The notes beneath the pieces were generated by a model. That model was not told the origin of the DNA. It saw only the letters and a program-made list of their open reading frames with translations, and made no database searches. From Dehalococcoidia bacterium (GTDB lineage Bacteria; Chloroflexota; Dehalococcoidia; E44-bin15), in the NCBI GenBank assembly GCA_030619615.1, contig JAUXBC010000015.1, positions 1 through 12,451 of the forward strand: a stretch of DNA of 12,451 nucleotides, given 5' to 3'. The first letter of the stretch is position 1. Each line of letters starts with the position of its first letter. The position numbers were made by a program, and so were the translations under genes. Shown one piece after another: positions 7,471-12,451 of the stretch.

Positions 7471-7674
7471 TTATCCTGCCATATTCCTCTTAAGCCCCTC
7501 CTCAGCCTCTTGAGCCTGGGCATATTTTTTAAGACAGGAATAGGAGCAAAAATACATAAAGTCGGGGTCCTGCCCCTGGGGAAGTTTCAAAACGAGCCAG
7601 CCTTCGGGCGGGCTGTAGTGAGGATGGGCAATCTCCTTTTTGTCGCAGTAATCGCACCACCAATCCCAAGGCAT
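7471..7674 (-). CDS. Small zinc-finger-like protein (CxxC...CxxxC)
   Basis: A 67-residue protein with two cysteine pairs, C7-D-Y-C10 near the N-terminus and C43-S-Y-S-C47 in 'YFCSYSCLKKYA'. The second pair resembles TRASH/MYM-type treble-clef fingers, whose motif is FCSxxC. The first pair lies in a Trp-rich start ('MPWDWWCDYC'). Zinc binding is likely; whether it binds nucleic acid or protein cannot be told. GAGGGGG (7681-7687, minus strand) supports the ATG at 7674. It is the first gene of the minus-strand unit and has a good promoter just upstream. The third base of codons and the operon spacing fit a real gene. No name is assigned. Confidence 0.78.
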   Translation of the reverse strand: MPWDWWCDYCDKKEIAHPHYSPPEGWLVLKLPQGQDPDFMYFCSYSCLKKYAQAQEAEEGLKRNMAG

Positions 7675-7699
7675 TATATCCCCCTCGCCCCTTTCTCAA

Positions 7700-7728
7700 A
7701 TGGTAGCGCATTAAGGCTGCCTTGGCAA
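7700..7728 (-). promoter_or_regulatory. Promoter for the minus-strand three-gene unit
   Basis: On the minus strand TTGCCA (plus positions 7723-7728) and TACCAT (plus positions 7700-7705) are separated by exactly 17 bases. They match the consensus at 5 of 6 and 4 of 6 positions. Transcription would start near 7693, giving a leader of about 18 bases that contains the ribosome binding site of the zinc-finger-like gene. Confidence 0.6.
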
Positions 7729-7730
7729 CC

Positions 7731-7742
7731 TGCTAATTAGCA
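7731..7742. promoter_or_regulatory. 12-bp perfect palindrome in the divergent intergenic region
   Basis: TGCTAATTAGCA is self-complementary over all 12 bases. It lies two bases upstream of the minus-strand -35 box and about 42 bases upstream of the plus-strand -35 box. The position suits a dimeric regulator's operator that controls one or both divergent units. The regulator is unknown and no regulator gene is adjacent. Confidence 0.4.
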
Positions 7743-7784
7743 CTACCTTTGATCACCAATCTTAGAAAGGCCAAGGGCGGGGGA

Positions 7785-7812
7785 TTGACAAAAGTTATGG
7801 GGTTAGTTTAAA
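7785..7812 (+). promoter_or_regulatory. Promoter for the ThDP-enzyme gene
   Basis: A consensus -35 box TTGACA (7785-7790) is followed after 16 bases by TTTAAA (7807-7812), a 4 of 6 match to the -10 box. The start point would be near 7819, leaving a leader of about 50 bases before the ATG at 7872. Confidence 0.6.
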
Positions 7813-7871
7813 GTAGTGACCATAAGGGGGCGAAGGAGCCTCTAAAATCAATATTTAAGGAGGGTTAAGAA

Positions 7872-9755
7872 ATGGGCGGACCAGGACCAGACCCAGAGCC
7901 ACCTCAGCCACAGCAGACTACTTACGCCCTTCATGGGGGAAGGGTAGTTGGCTCCATACTGAGGGAGCACAACGTAAAATACGTCTTTGGCATTCCTGCC
8001 GCTTTTGTATGGGCCCTTGAAACGGGCTTCTATGAGCACGGCATAAAGCGGATTCATATGCGTCATCAGCAGGCTGGAGCCTATGCCGCTGATGCCTATG
8101 CCAGGTGCACCCGCTCACCCGGAATCTGCTTTGGCAGTGCTGGGATGGGGGTAACAGATTCGGTTAGCGGCATAAACCAGGCATGGCTTGCCCGCAGCCC
8201 GGTTATCGGACTCTTCGGCATGCATGAGTGGGGTTACAGTCGGAGGGGTGGTCTTCAGGAGGCCTATCCCAGCAGGATATGCGAAACGATGACAAAGTGG
8301 AGCATGGATATCGATGATAGGAAGATGGTCCCCCTTTATCTCCGCTGGGCCCTTAGAGACGCTATGGTCTATCCACCAGGGCCGATAGTCCTTGGACTTA
8401 CATTCCGTGCTTTAGGAGCGATCAGGGGTGAGGAAAGCCTGATAGGGGATATCCCCAAGGAGGTTATGGCATCACCATCGCCATCCCAGGGCGACCCTGC
8501 CGCTGTGCAAAGAGCGATAGATCTATTTCTTAAGGCGGAAAGGCCTGTAATAGTCGCCGGTGAGGGCGTTTATTGGGCCGATGCCGCCAACGAGCTCAAG
8601 GAGTTTGCCGAACTCCTCAATATCCCTGTCAATATGAGAAGGATAGCCAGAGGAGCGATGGCAGAGGATCATCCCCTGGCCATCGGCGGAGCGTATAGAG
8701 CCGATTTCTGGTCTGAAGCTGACCTGATGATGATAATGGGGCTTCGAGTGGGATGGCTCGAACGCGATGGGAGGCCCCCAGCTTGGCCCGGCCGAGCAAA
8801 GCGAATCGTGGTCCACGAATCAGCCACCGATGGCTGGACCTCTTTGCCCACTGAAGAGTTTATCGTTGGCAGCCCTAAATTGGTGCTGAGGCAGATGATA
8901 GATTGCGCCAAGAGCTATATAGAGGAGCCACCGCAGAGGTTGGCTTGGTTGGAGTATTTAGACCTCTGCCGCCAGGCCTATGAAAAGGGATTAGCCGAAG
9001 ATGAAGCGGAGTATGAGAACCGGACCCCGATCCATCCTTGGGTCCTTTCCCAAGAGATCGCCGATTTCCTCGACCCTAACGCCACCATTGTTCTTGACTC
9101 CTTCCTTGGTAGCACCCACCTCACAGACAAGATTAAGGCCAAGTTCTGTGGGCAGATCCTGGACTCTGGGGAGGCTGGCAGCTTTGGTCATGGAATTGGG
9201 ATGGGCATCGGCGCTCAGCTGGCAAGGCCAGGCAAGCAGGTTTTTGTGCTCACCAGTGACACCAGCATGGGGATCGGGGGTGGCGATGTGGAGACAGCAC
9301 TAAGATATAACCTGCCCATAGTCTATTTGGTTTGTAACTCAAATAGCTTGGTTGGCGGCGTGGATTGTTGGTTCAAAGGCCAGACAGAGTCATGGGAGAT
9401 GCTGCCCAATCTCAGGTATGACAAGATGTATGAGTCTATAGGTTGTCACGGTGAGTATGTCACCGAGCCTGGGGAGATCCTTCCTGCTCTATATCGAGCC
9501 TTCGATTCAGGAAAGCCTGCGGTGGTCAATGTTGTTGTCGACAGCAGGATTGTGCATCCTTGGTTTGAGTCGCTTTCCGTTAGATTAGGGGTCATAGTCC
9601 ACCAACTGGATGTGAATAAGATCGAGGAGCCCTTCAAGTCCTACCTCCTGGAAGGTCGCACCGCGGAGGTGGAAAAGGAGCTGGAAAGAATCGGGATGCC
9701 CCGTAGCAGAACGAAGAAGAGGGTACTCGCCTATGACCGTGCTACCTGCTTGTAG
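7872..9755 (+). CDS. Thiamine-diphosphate-dependent enzyme, acetolactate synthase-like, with atypical active site
   Basis: A 627-residue protein with the acetolactate-synthase/oxalyl-CoA-decarboxylase layout: PYR domain (about 18-185), central domain (about 205-350) and PP domain (about 385-565). A Pro/Gln-rich 16-residue head and a tail of about 60 residues are additional. 'YVFGIPAAFVWALE' and 'GSAGMGVTDSVSGI' (88-101) match the family. Two key sites deviate. The near-universal 'RHEQGA', whose Glu activates the cofactor, reads 'RHQQAG', so Q66 stands in place of Glu (codon 8067-8069). The metal motif GDG...NN reads S462-D463-T464 and N489-S490, keeping the Asp but not the second Asn. The enzyme may use unusual chemistry, as glyoxylate carboligase does without this Glu, or may have lost activity. 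Gene family is firm; the reaction is not assignable. AAGGAGGG (7857-7864) fixes the start. It has its own promoter and appears monocistronic. Confidence 0.88.
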   Translation: MGGPGPDPEPPQPQQTTYALHGGRVVGSILREHNVKYVFGIPAAFVWALETGFYEHGIKRIHMRHQQAGAYAADAYARCTRSPGICFGSAGMGVTDSVSGINQAWLARSPVIGLFGMHEWGYSRRGGLQEAYPSRICETMTKWSMDIDDRKMVPLYLRWALRDAMVYPPGPIVLGLTFRALGAIRGEESLIGDIPKEVMASPSPSQGDPAAVQRAIDLFLKAERPVIVAGEGVYWADAANELKEFAELLNIPVNMRRIARGAMAEDHPLAIGGAYRADFWSEADLMMIMGLRVGWLERDGRPPAWPGRAKRIVVHESATDGWTSLPTEEFIVGSPKLVLRQMIDCAKSYIEEPPQRLAWLEYLDLCRQAYEKGLAEDEAEYENRTPIHPWVLSQEIADFLDPNATIVLDSFLGSTHLTDKIKAKFCGQILDSGEAGSFGHGIGMGIGAQLARPGKQVFVLTSDTSMGIGGGDVETALRYNLPIVYLVCNSNSLVGGVDCWFKGQTESWEMLPNLRYDKMYESIGCHGEYVTEPGEILPALYRAFDSGKPAVVNVVVDSRIVHPWFESLSVRLGVIVHQLDVNKIEEPFKSYLLEGRTAEVEKELERIGMPRSRTKKRVLAYDRATCL

Positions 9756-9776
9756 GCAGGAAATACGGGTTTAATA

Positions 9777-9896
9777 TCATACGGCAAACGTGAGCGACCG
9801 CTCTGTGAACTCGGGCGGTCGCTCTGCTTTTGTGATCTCCGCCGCTGGCTTTAGGGTCTCTAGAATCATCTTCTCCTCTTTCTTCTCTTGGGCCAT
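9777..9896 (-). CDS. Small ORF, 39 residues, unknown function
   Basis: On the minus strand an ATG (9894-9896) follows AAGGAGG (9901-9907) at a spacing of four bases, as good a ribosome binding site as any in the window. The frame runs 39 codons to a TGA at 9777-9779. The peptide is soluble and charged. It starts 'MAQEKKEEKMILETLK', continues with an Ala/Glu stretch and ends 'PPEFTERSLTFAV'. It has no Cys, no Trp and no membrane segment. A perfect TTGACA on the same strand (9952-9947) could be its -35 box. The gene lies convergent with the ThDP gene, 21 bases from its stop, and divergent from the T-box promoter. The ThDP-gene terminator hairpin lies inside its 3' half. It may be a real small protein; homology cannot be judged by eye. 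Confidence 0.5.
   Translation of the reverse strand: MAQEKKEEKMILETLKPAAEITKAERPPEFTERSLTFAV
9792..9831 (+). terminator. Probable intrinsic terminator after the ThDP gene
   Basis: A perfect 10-bp inverted repeat pairs GAGCGACCGC (9792-9801) with GCGGTCGCTC (9815-9824) around a 13-base loop. It is followed by TGCTTTTG. It lies 37 bases after the ThDP stop codon. The T run is short (four), so efficiency may be moderate. The same bases are codons of the minus-strand small ORF. Confidence 0.6.
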
Positions 9897-9922
9897 GATT
9901 CCTCCTTCTTATGATTTGGCTT

Positions 9923-9952
9923 AGTTTTGGTGCCTGAGGTCTGCAATGTCAA
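9923..9952 (-). promoter_or_regulatory. Possible promoter for the minus-strand small ORF
   Basis: On the minus strand a perfect TTGACA (plus 9947-9952) is followed after 18 bases by AAAACT (plus 9923-9928), only a 3 of 6 match to the -10 box. The start point would lie near 9916, just upstream of the AAGGAGG before the small ORF. The -35 box is strong and the -10 box weak. Confidence 0.35.
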
Positions 9953-9992
9953 GCCTTGCTTTTCCGAGTTTTGCCACTATTTGCCAGCCCTC

Positions 9993-10021
9993 TTGACCCT
10001 GGGCTAAGCTTGTGCTATACT
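9993..10021 (+). promoter_or_regulatory. Promoter of the trp T-box leader
   Basis: TTGACC (9993-9998) and TATACT (10016-10021) are separated by 17 bases, and TGC immediately before the -10 box makes it extended. This is the best-matching promoter in the window. Transcription would begin near 10028, just upstream of the T-box Stem I, so the whole leader would be transcribed. Confidence 0.75.
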
Positions 10022-10128
10022 ATACACACAACAGAATCTGGCACAGACTGTGAACAGGACTAGTAAGCGCCAAGCGGGGGCCAGAGAGTCGGGTTAGGTG
10101 TGAGCCGATCCCAGCGCGGGTAACTGAA

Positions 10129-10131
10129 TGG
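10129..10131 (+). promoter_or_regulatory. T-box specifier codon UGG (Trp)
   Basis: TGG lies directly after the loop-E GAA and before the conserved ACC, in the normal specifier position. Shifted readings give GAA (Glu), GGA (Gly) or GAC (Asp). These do not fit the position relative to GAA/ACC or the trpEG genes downstream. Confidence 0.85.
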
Positions 10132-10307
10132 ACCTGGGAGTCGCAAACCGAACCCCCGATTTATCGTGGTTAGTAGGCTTTGCCGGAAGGGGCACCGTTA
10201 TCAGAGCCTAGGGTATCGCCCCGAGAGGTCGGGGCCGTACCTGATAGAGATAGTCGACTTTCGCAATTAAAAGGCGCGTCGACTGATAAGGGTGGCACCG
10301 CGAAGTT

Positions 10308-10343
10308 AAACCCTTCGCCCCTTAAAGGGCGGAGGGTTTTTTT
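10308..10343 (+). terminator. T-box regulated intrinsic terminator
   Basis: AAACCCTTCGCCC (10308-10320) pairs with GGGCGGAGGGTTT (10327-10339) over 13 bp with one G-U pair and a six-base loop, followed by a run of Ts (10337-10343). The left arm's ACCCTT is shared with the antiterminator, so the two structures exclude each other. It ends 25 bases before the trpE start codon. Confidence 0.95.
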
Positions 10344-10368
10344 GTTAGCTCAAAGAGGATGAAATCTC

Positions 10369-11814
10369 ATGTACTATCCTACATTAAGTGAGGTTCAAAA
10401 ACTGAAGAAATACGGCAACCTGGTGCCCATTTATCGCGAGATTGTTGCCGATTTGGAGACCCCGGTCTCCGCTTACCTGAAGATAGCTCGCGGCGCCCAT
10501 TCTTTCCTTCTGGAGAGCGTCGAAGGTGGGGAGCGATTGGCACGCTATAGCTTTATAGGTACTGAGCCCTATCTAATACTCAAGACCGGAGGCGGAGAGA
10601 GCATCGATCCCCTCCTGGCGGTGGAGAAAGAGCTCAACAAATATAGTCTAGTTTCGGTTCCCGACCTGCCTCGTTTTCATGGCGGAGCGGTGGGGTATCT
10701 GGCTTATGAGGTGGTGAAACACTTTGAAGAGCTGCCTTCGCCCCATTGCGACCCCCTAGGTCTACCGGAGTCGGTTTTCATGTTTGCCGATACCGTGCTC
10801 GTATTCGATCACCTGACCCACAAGATCAAGATTGTCAGCCTTGCCCATCTCGATGACGATGTGGAGCGAGCCTATTTGAAGGCAGTGGAAAAGATCGATT
10901 CTTTGGCGGAAAGGCTGAGCCAGCCTATGGGGCAAGGCCCAAGGGAAAAGGGGATGCCGGCTACCACGTCTTCCGTCCGGTCCAATCTTTCCCAGGCTGA
11001 GTTTGAAGCTAGGGTCGCTCAGGCGAAGGAATACATCTGCGCCGGTGAGATCATTCAGGTAGTCCTGTCGCAGCGTCTTAGCCGAACCACCAATGCCAGC
11101 CCCTTTGACATCTATCGAGCGCTGCGCACCGTCAATCCCTCACCCTATATGTACTATCTTCACCTGGGAGACTGCCATATCATCGGTGCCTCGCCAGAGA
11201 TGCTGGTACGGGTGGAGGATGGGGTGGTAGCGACCCATCCCATCGCCGGAACGCGACCTAGAGGGGCCAACCCGGCCGAGGACCTGATTCTGGAGGAGGA
11301 GCTTCGCAGCGATGAGAAGGAACGTGCCGAGCATATCATGCTACTCGACCTGGGGCGTAATGACATCGGGCGGGTCAGCGAGCCGGGCACCGTACAGGTC
11401 ACCCAGTTGATGGAGGTGGAGCGCTACTCCCACGTAATGCACCTGGTGTCGCATGTTCAAGGGAGGCTACGCCAGGGGCTCACTCAATTCGATGCCCTGA
11501 GAGCCTGTTTTCCAGCGGGCACTGTCTCCGGCGCTCCCAAGATCCGCGCCATGGAGCTCATTGCCGGGCTGGAGCCGGATAAGAGGGGACCTTATGCTGG
11601 AGCGGTGGGCTATTTCAGCTTTTCGGGCAACCTCGATACGGCGATAACCATTCGAACCATTGTAATGACCGAGGATACCGCCTGTGTGCAAGCTGGTGGG
11701 GGGATTGTCGCCGACAGTGTGCCTGAGCGTGAGTATCAGGAGAGCCTGAATAAGGCTCAAGCCCTGCTCAAAGCCATCGAGCAGGCGGAGGCTTGTGATG
11801 CTTCTGCTTATTGA
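10369..11814 (+). CDS. trpE: Anthranilate synthase component I
   Basis: A 481-residue protein that converts chorismate to anthranilate with ammonia from TrpG, the first committed step of tryptophan synthesis. The N-terminal domain has 'LLES' (47-50) followed by 'GGERLARYSFIG' (53-64), which forms the tryptophan feedback-inhibition site, so allosteric control is likely retained. The C-terminal chorismate-binding domain has 'IIQVVLSQRL' (228-237), 'NPSPYMYYL' (256-264), 'GASPEMLV' (273-280), 'PIAGTRPRG' (291-299), 'DLGRNDIG' (327-334), 'FPAGTVSGAPKIRAMELI' (381-398) and 'GGGIVADS' (443-450). These motifs favour TrpE over PabB, as does the Trp T-box upstream. GAGG (10355-10358) lies ten bases before the ATG. 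A nearby ATG at 10359 is in another frame and stops after ten codons. The gene overlaps trpG by 17 bases. Confidence 0.97.
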   Translation: MYYPTLSEVQKLKKYGNLVPIYREIVADLETPVSAYLKIARGAHSFLLESVEGGERLARYSFIGTEPYLILKTGGGESIDPLLAVEKELNKYSLVSVPDLPRFHGGAVGYLAYEVVKHFEELPSPHCDPLGLPESVFMFADTVLVFDHLTHKIKIVSLAHLDDDVERAYLKAVEKIDSLAERLSQPMGQGPREKGMPATTSSVRSNLSQAEFEARVAQAKEYICAGEIIQVVLSQRLSRTTNASPFDIYRALRTVNPSPYMYYLHLGDCHIIGASPEMLVRVEDGVVATHPIAGTRPRGANPAEDLILEEELRSDEKERAEHIMLLDLGRNDIGRVSEPGTVQVTQLMEVERYSHVMHLVSHVQGRLRQGLTQFDALRACFPAGTVSGAPKIRAMELIAGLEPDKRGPYAGAVGYFSFSGNLDTAITIRTIVMTEDTACVQAGGGIVADSVPEREYQESLNKAQALLKAIEQAEACDASAY

Positions 11815-12376
11815 TAACTATGACAGCTTTACCTACAACCTCTTCCAATACCTTAGTGAATTGGGTGAAGAGGTGAGGGTGGTGCGCAACGACAAGGTGA
11901 CCATCGCTGACATCGAGGAGATGTCGCCTGAGCGCATCGTGATCTCGCCCGGGCCGGGCACCCCCGCTGGAGCGGGCATCTCCAACGAAGTGATTCGTCA
12001 CTTCGGTGCCAGCATCCCCATCCTGGGCGTCTGCCTGGGGCACCAATGTGTCGGCTATAGCTACGGGGCGGTGGTGGAGCGGGCGAGTGAGATCATGCAC
12101 GGCAAGTCGTCTCTTATCTACCACAATGGCCAAGGGGTGCTTGAGGGGCTTCCCAATCCTTTCCCCGCTATTCGCTACCATTCGTTGATCGTAATAAGCG
12201 AGGGCCTCCCCGATTGCCTTGAGATCACCGCCTGGACAGATAAGGGGATCATTATGGGATTACGCCACCGCCACTACCCTGTGGAGGGGGTTCAGTTTCA
12301 CCCCGAATCCATCATGACCGAGGTGGGGAAGGATATACTCAGAAATTTCCTTTTTCGAACTATAGTGTCGACGTAA
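11798..12376 (+). CDS. trpG: Anthranilate synthase component II, glutamine amidotransferase
   Basis: A 192-residue class I glutamine amidotransferase that hydrolyses glutamine and passes ammonia to TrpE. The catalytic triad is visible: C79 in 'GVCLGHQ', and H168 and E170 in 'VQFHPESIM'. 'DNYDSFTYNL' (6-15), 'SPGPGTP' (50-56) and 'RYHSL' (126-130) are family hallmarks. In some bacteria the same protein also serves folate synthesis with PabB; no pabB is seen here. The ATG at 11798 is chosen because GGAGG (11787-11791) lies six bases upstream. A GTG at 11795 would add one residue with poorer spacing. The start lies inside the end of trpE, so translation is probably coupled to keep the subunits balanced. 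Control comes from the T-box leader upstream of trpE. Confidence 0.95.
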   Translation: MLLLIDNYDSFTYNLFQYLSELGEEVRVVRNDKVTIADIEEMSPERIVISPGPGTPAGAGISNEVIRHFGASIPILGVCLGHQCVGYSYGAVVERASEIMHGKSSLIYHNGQGVLEGLPNPFPAIRYHSLIVISEGLPDCLEITAWTDKGIIMGLRHRHYPVEGVQFHPESIMTEVGKDILRNFLFRTIVST

Positions 12377-12389
12377 GGGGGATAGGGAT

Positions 12390-12451
12390 ATGGGAACTGT
12401 AGAATTGATTTGCGGCATTTTGTTCATCGCCATAACAGTGATACTTCTCAT
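12390..12451 (+). CDS. Start of a membrane protein gene (3' end outside window)
   Basis: An ATG at 12390 follows AAGGGGGAT (12375-12383) seven bases upstream and 13 bases after the trpG stop. Only 20 codons are visible. They start 'MGTVELICGILFIAITVILL', a run of hydrophobic residues that is probably an N-terminal transmembrane segment. This does not look like trpD, trpC or trpF, which often follow trpEG. The product cannot be identified from so short a stretch. Confidence 0.55.
   Translation, partial: MGTVELICGILFIAITVILL

Larger units (their letters stand above)
10028..10343 (+). promoter_or_regulatory. T-box riboswitch, tRNA-Trp type, controlling trpEG
   Basis: The leader carries the diagnostic T-box sequence AGGGTGGCACCGCG (10289-10302), which pairs with the tRNA acceptor end. 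Stem I opens with GACT (10058-10061) pairing AGTC (10139-10142). AGTA (10062-10065) opposite GAA (10126-10128) fits the specifier-loop loop-E motif. AGAGAG (10083-10088) and GGTGTGAGCC (10097-10106) fit the AG bulge and apical loop. The specifier is TGG (10129-10131), followed by ACC, which reads tRNA-Trp and agrees with the downstream trpE. Further stems are CCCCGA/TCGGGG (10219-10224/10229-10234) and AGTCGAC/GTCGACT (10252-10258/10278-10284, Stem III). In the antiterminator AAGGGT (10288-10293) pairs ACCCTT (10310-10315), excluding the terminator. Uncharged tRNA-Trp should stabilise that form and turn on trpEG. The 5' end is inferred from the promoter. Confidence 0.95.

Noticed and set aside
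7007..7513. 168-codon plus-strand open frame
   Set aside because: Antisense to the 193-residue helical protein and part of the zinc-finger-like gene. The minus frames have proper ribosome binding sites and operon spacing; this frame reads as low-complexity Leu/Ser/Pro/Phe.
7719..7776. CCTTGGC/GCCAAGG inverted repeat in the divergent region
   Set aside because: Seven-bp arms 49 bases apart, not centred on the palindrome; probably chance.
10180..10362. 60-codon plus-strand open frame in the leader before trpE
   Set aside because: It lies in the T-box riboswitch and crosses its terminator; the conserved RNA elements explain the bases.
1..12451. CRISPR arrays, insertion sequences, prophage genes, tRNA or rRNA genes
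   Set aside because: No regularly spaced direct repeats, transposase or integrase motifs, or cloverleaf or rRNA sequences were seen on either strand.

Overview
The window looks like a piece of a bacterial chromosome with housekeeping and metabolic genes. The DNA is moderately GC-rich. Most genes have strong AGGAGG-type ribosome binding sites and several candidate promoters have extended -10 boxes. A tRNA-sensing T-box leader sits in front of the tryptophan genes. The gene mix (DegV proteins, M17 aminopeptidase, UPF0173-like metallo-hydrolase, stand-alone TGS GTPase, ADP-ribosylglycohydrolase beside a helical unknown, T-box-trpE-trpG) suggests a Chloroflexota bacterium, possibly Dehalococcoidia. 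This is inferred from gene content only. No phage, insertion sequence, CRISPR array, rRNA or tRNA was seen.

Layout. Bases 1-5920 are all on the + strand: the tail of one DegV-family protein, a complete DegV paralogue, a small P-loop kinase, leucyl aminopeptidase (pepA), a metallo-beta-lactamase-fold hydrolase, an enoyl-CoA hydratase/isomerase-family protein and a TGS-domain GTPase. Gaps are short. Candidate extended -10 promoters lie before pepA and before the crotonase-family gene. Bases 5938-7674 hold a compact three-gene unit on the - strand: a small zinc-finger-like protein, a charged helical protein of unknown function and an ADP-ribosylglycohydrolase. A divergent intergenic region (7675-7871) has a promoter for each direction and a 12-bp perfect palindrome. 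It separates this unit from a large thiamine-diphosphate (ThDP) enzyme at 7872-9755.

The 613-base stretch 9756-10368 is not empty. It holds a convergent 39-codon minus-strand small ORF with a very good ribosome binding site, which contains a 10-bp inverted repeat that could terminate the ThDP gene. It also holds a strong + promoter and a full T-box riboswitch (about 10028-10343) with specifier UGG (Trp) and an intrinsic terminator. The leader precedes trpE and trpG, which overlap by 17 bases and encode the two subunits of anthranilate synthase. Uncharged tRNA-Trp should favour antitermination and trpEG expression. The window ends in the start of a membrane-protein gene just after trpG.

The points most worth a second look are these: the ThDP enzyme has Gln where nearly all relatives have the catalytic Glu, and its metal motif is non-canonical; the small ORF at 9777-9896 is probably unannotated; the zinc-finger/helical/ADP-ribosylglycohydrolase unit is unexplained; and the trp T-box apparently lies outside Firmicutes.
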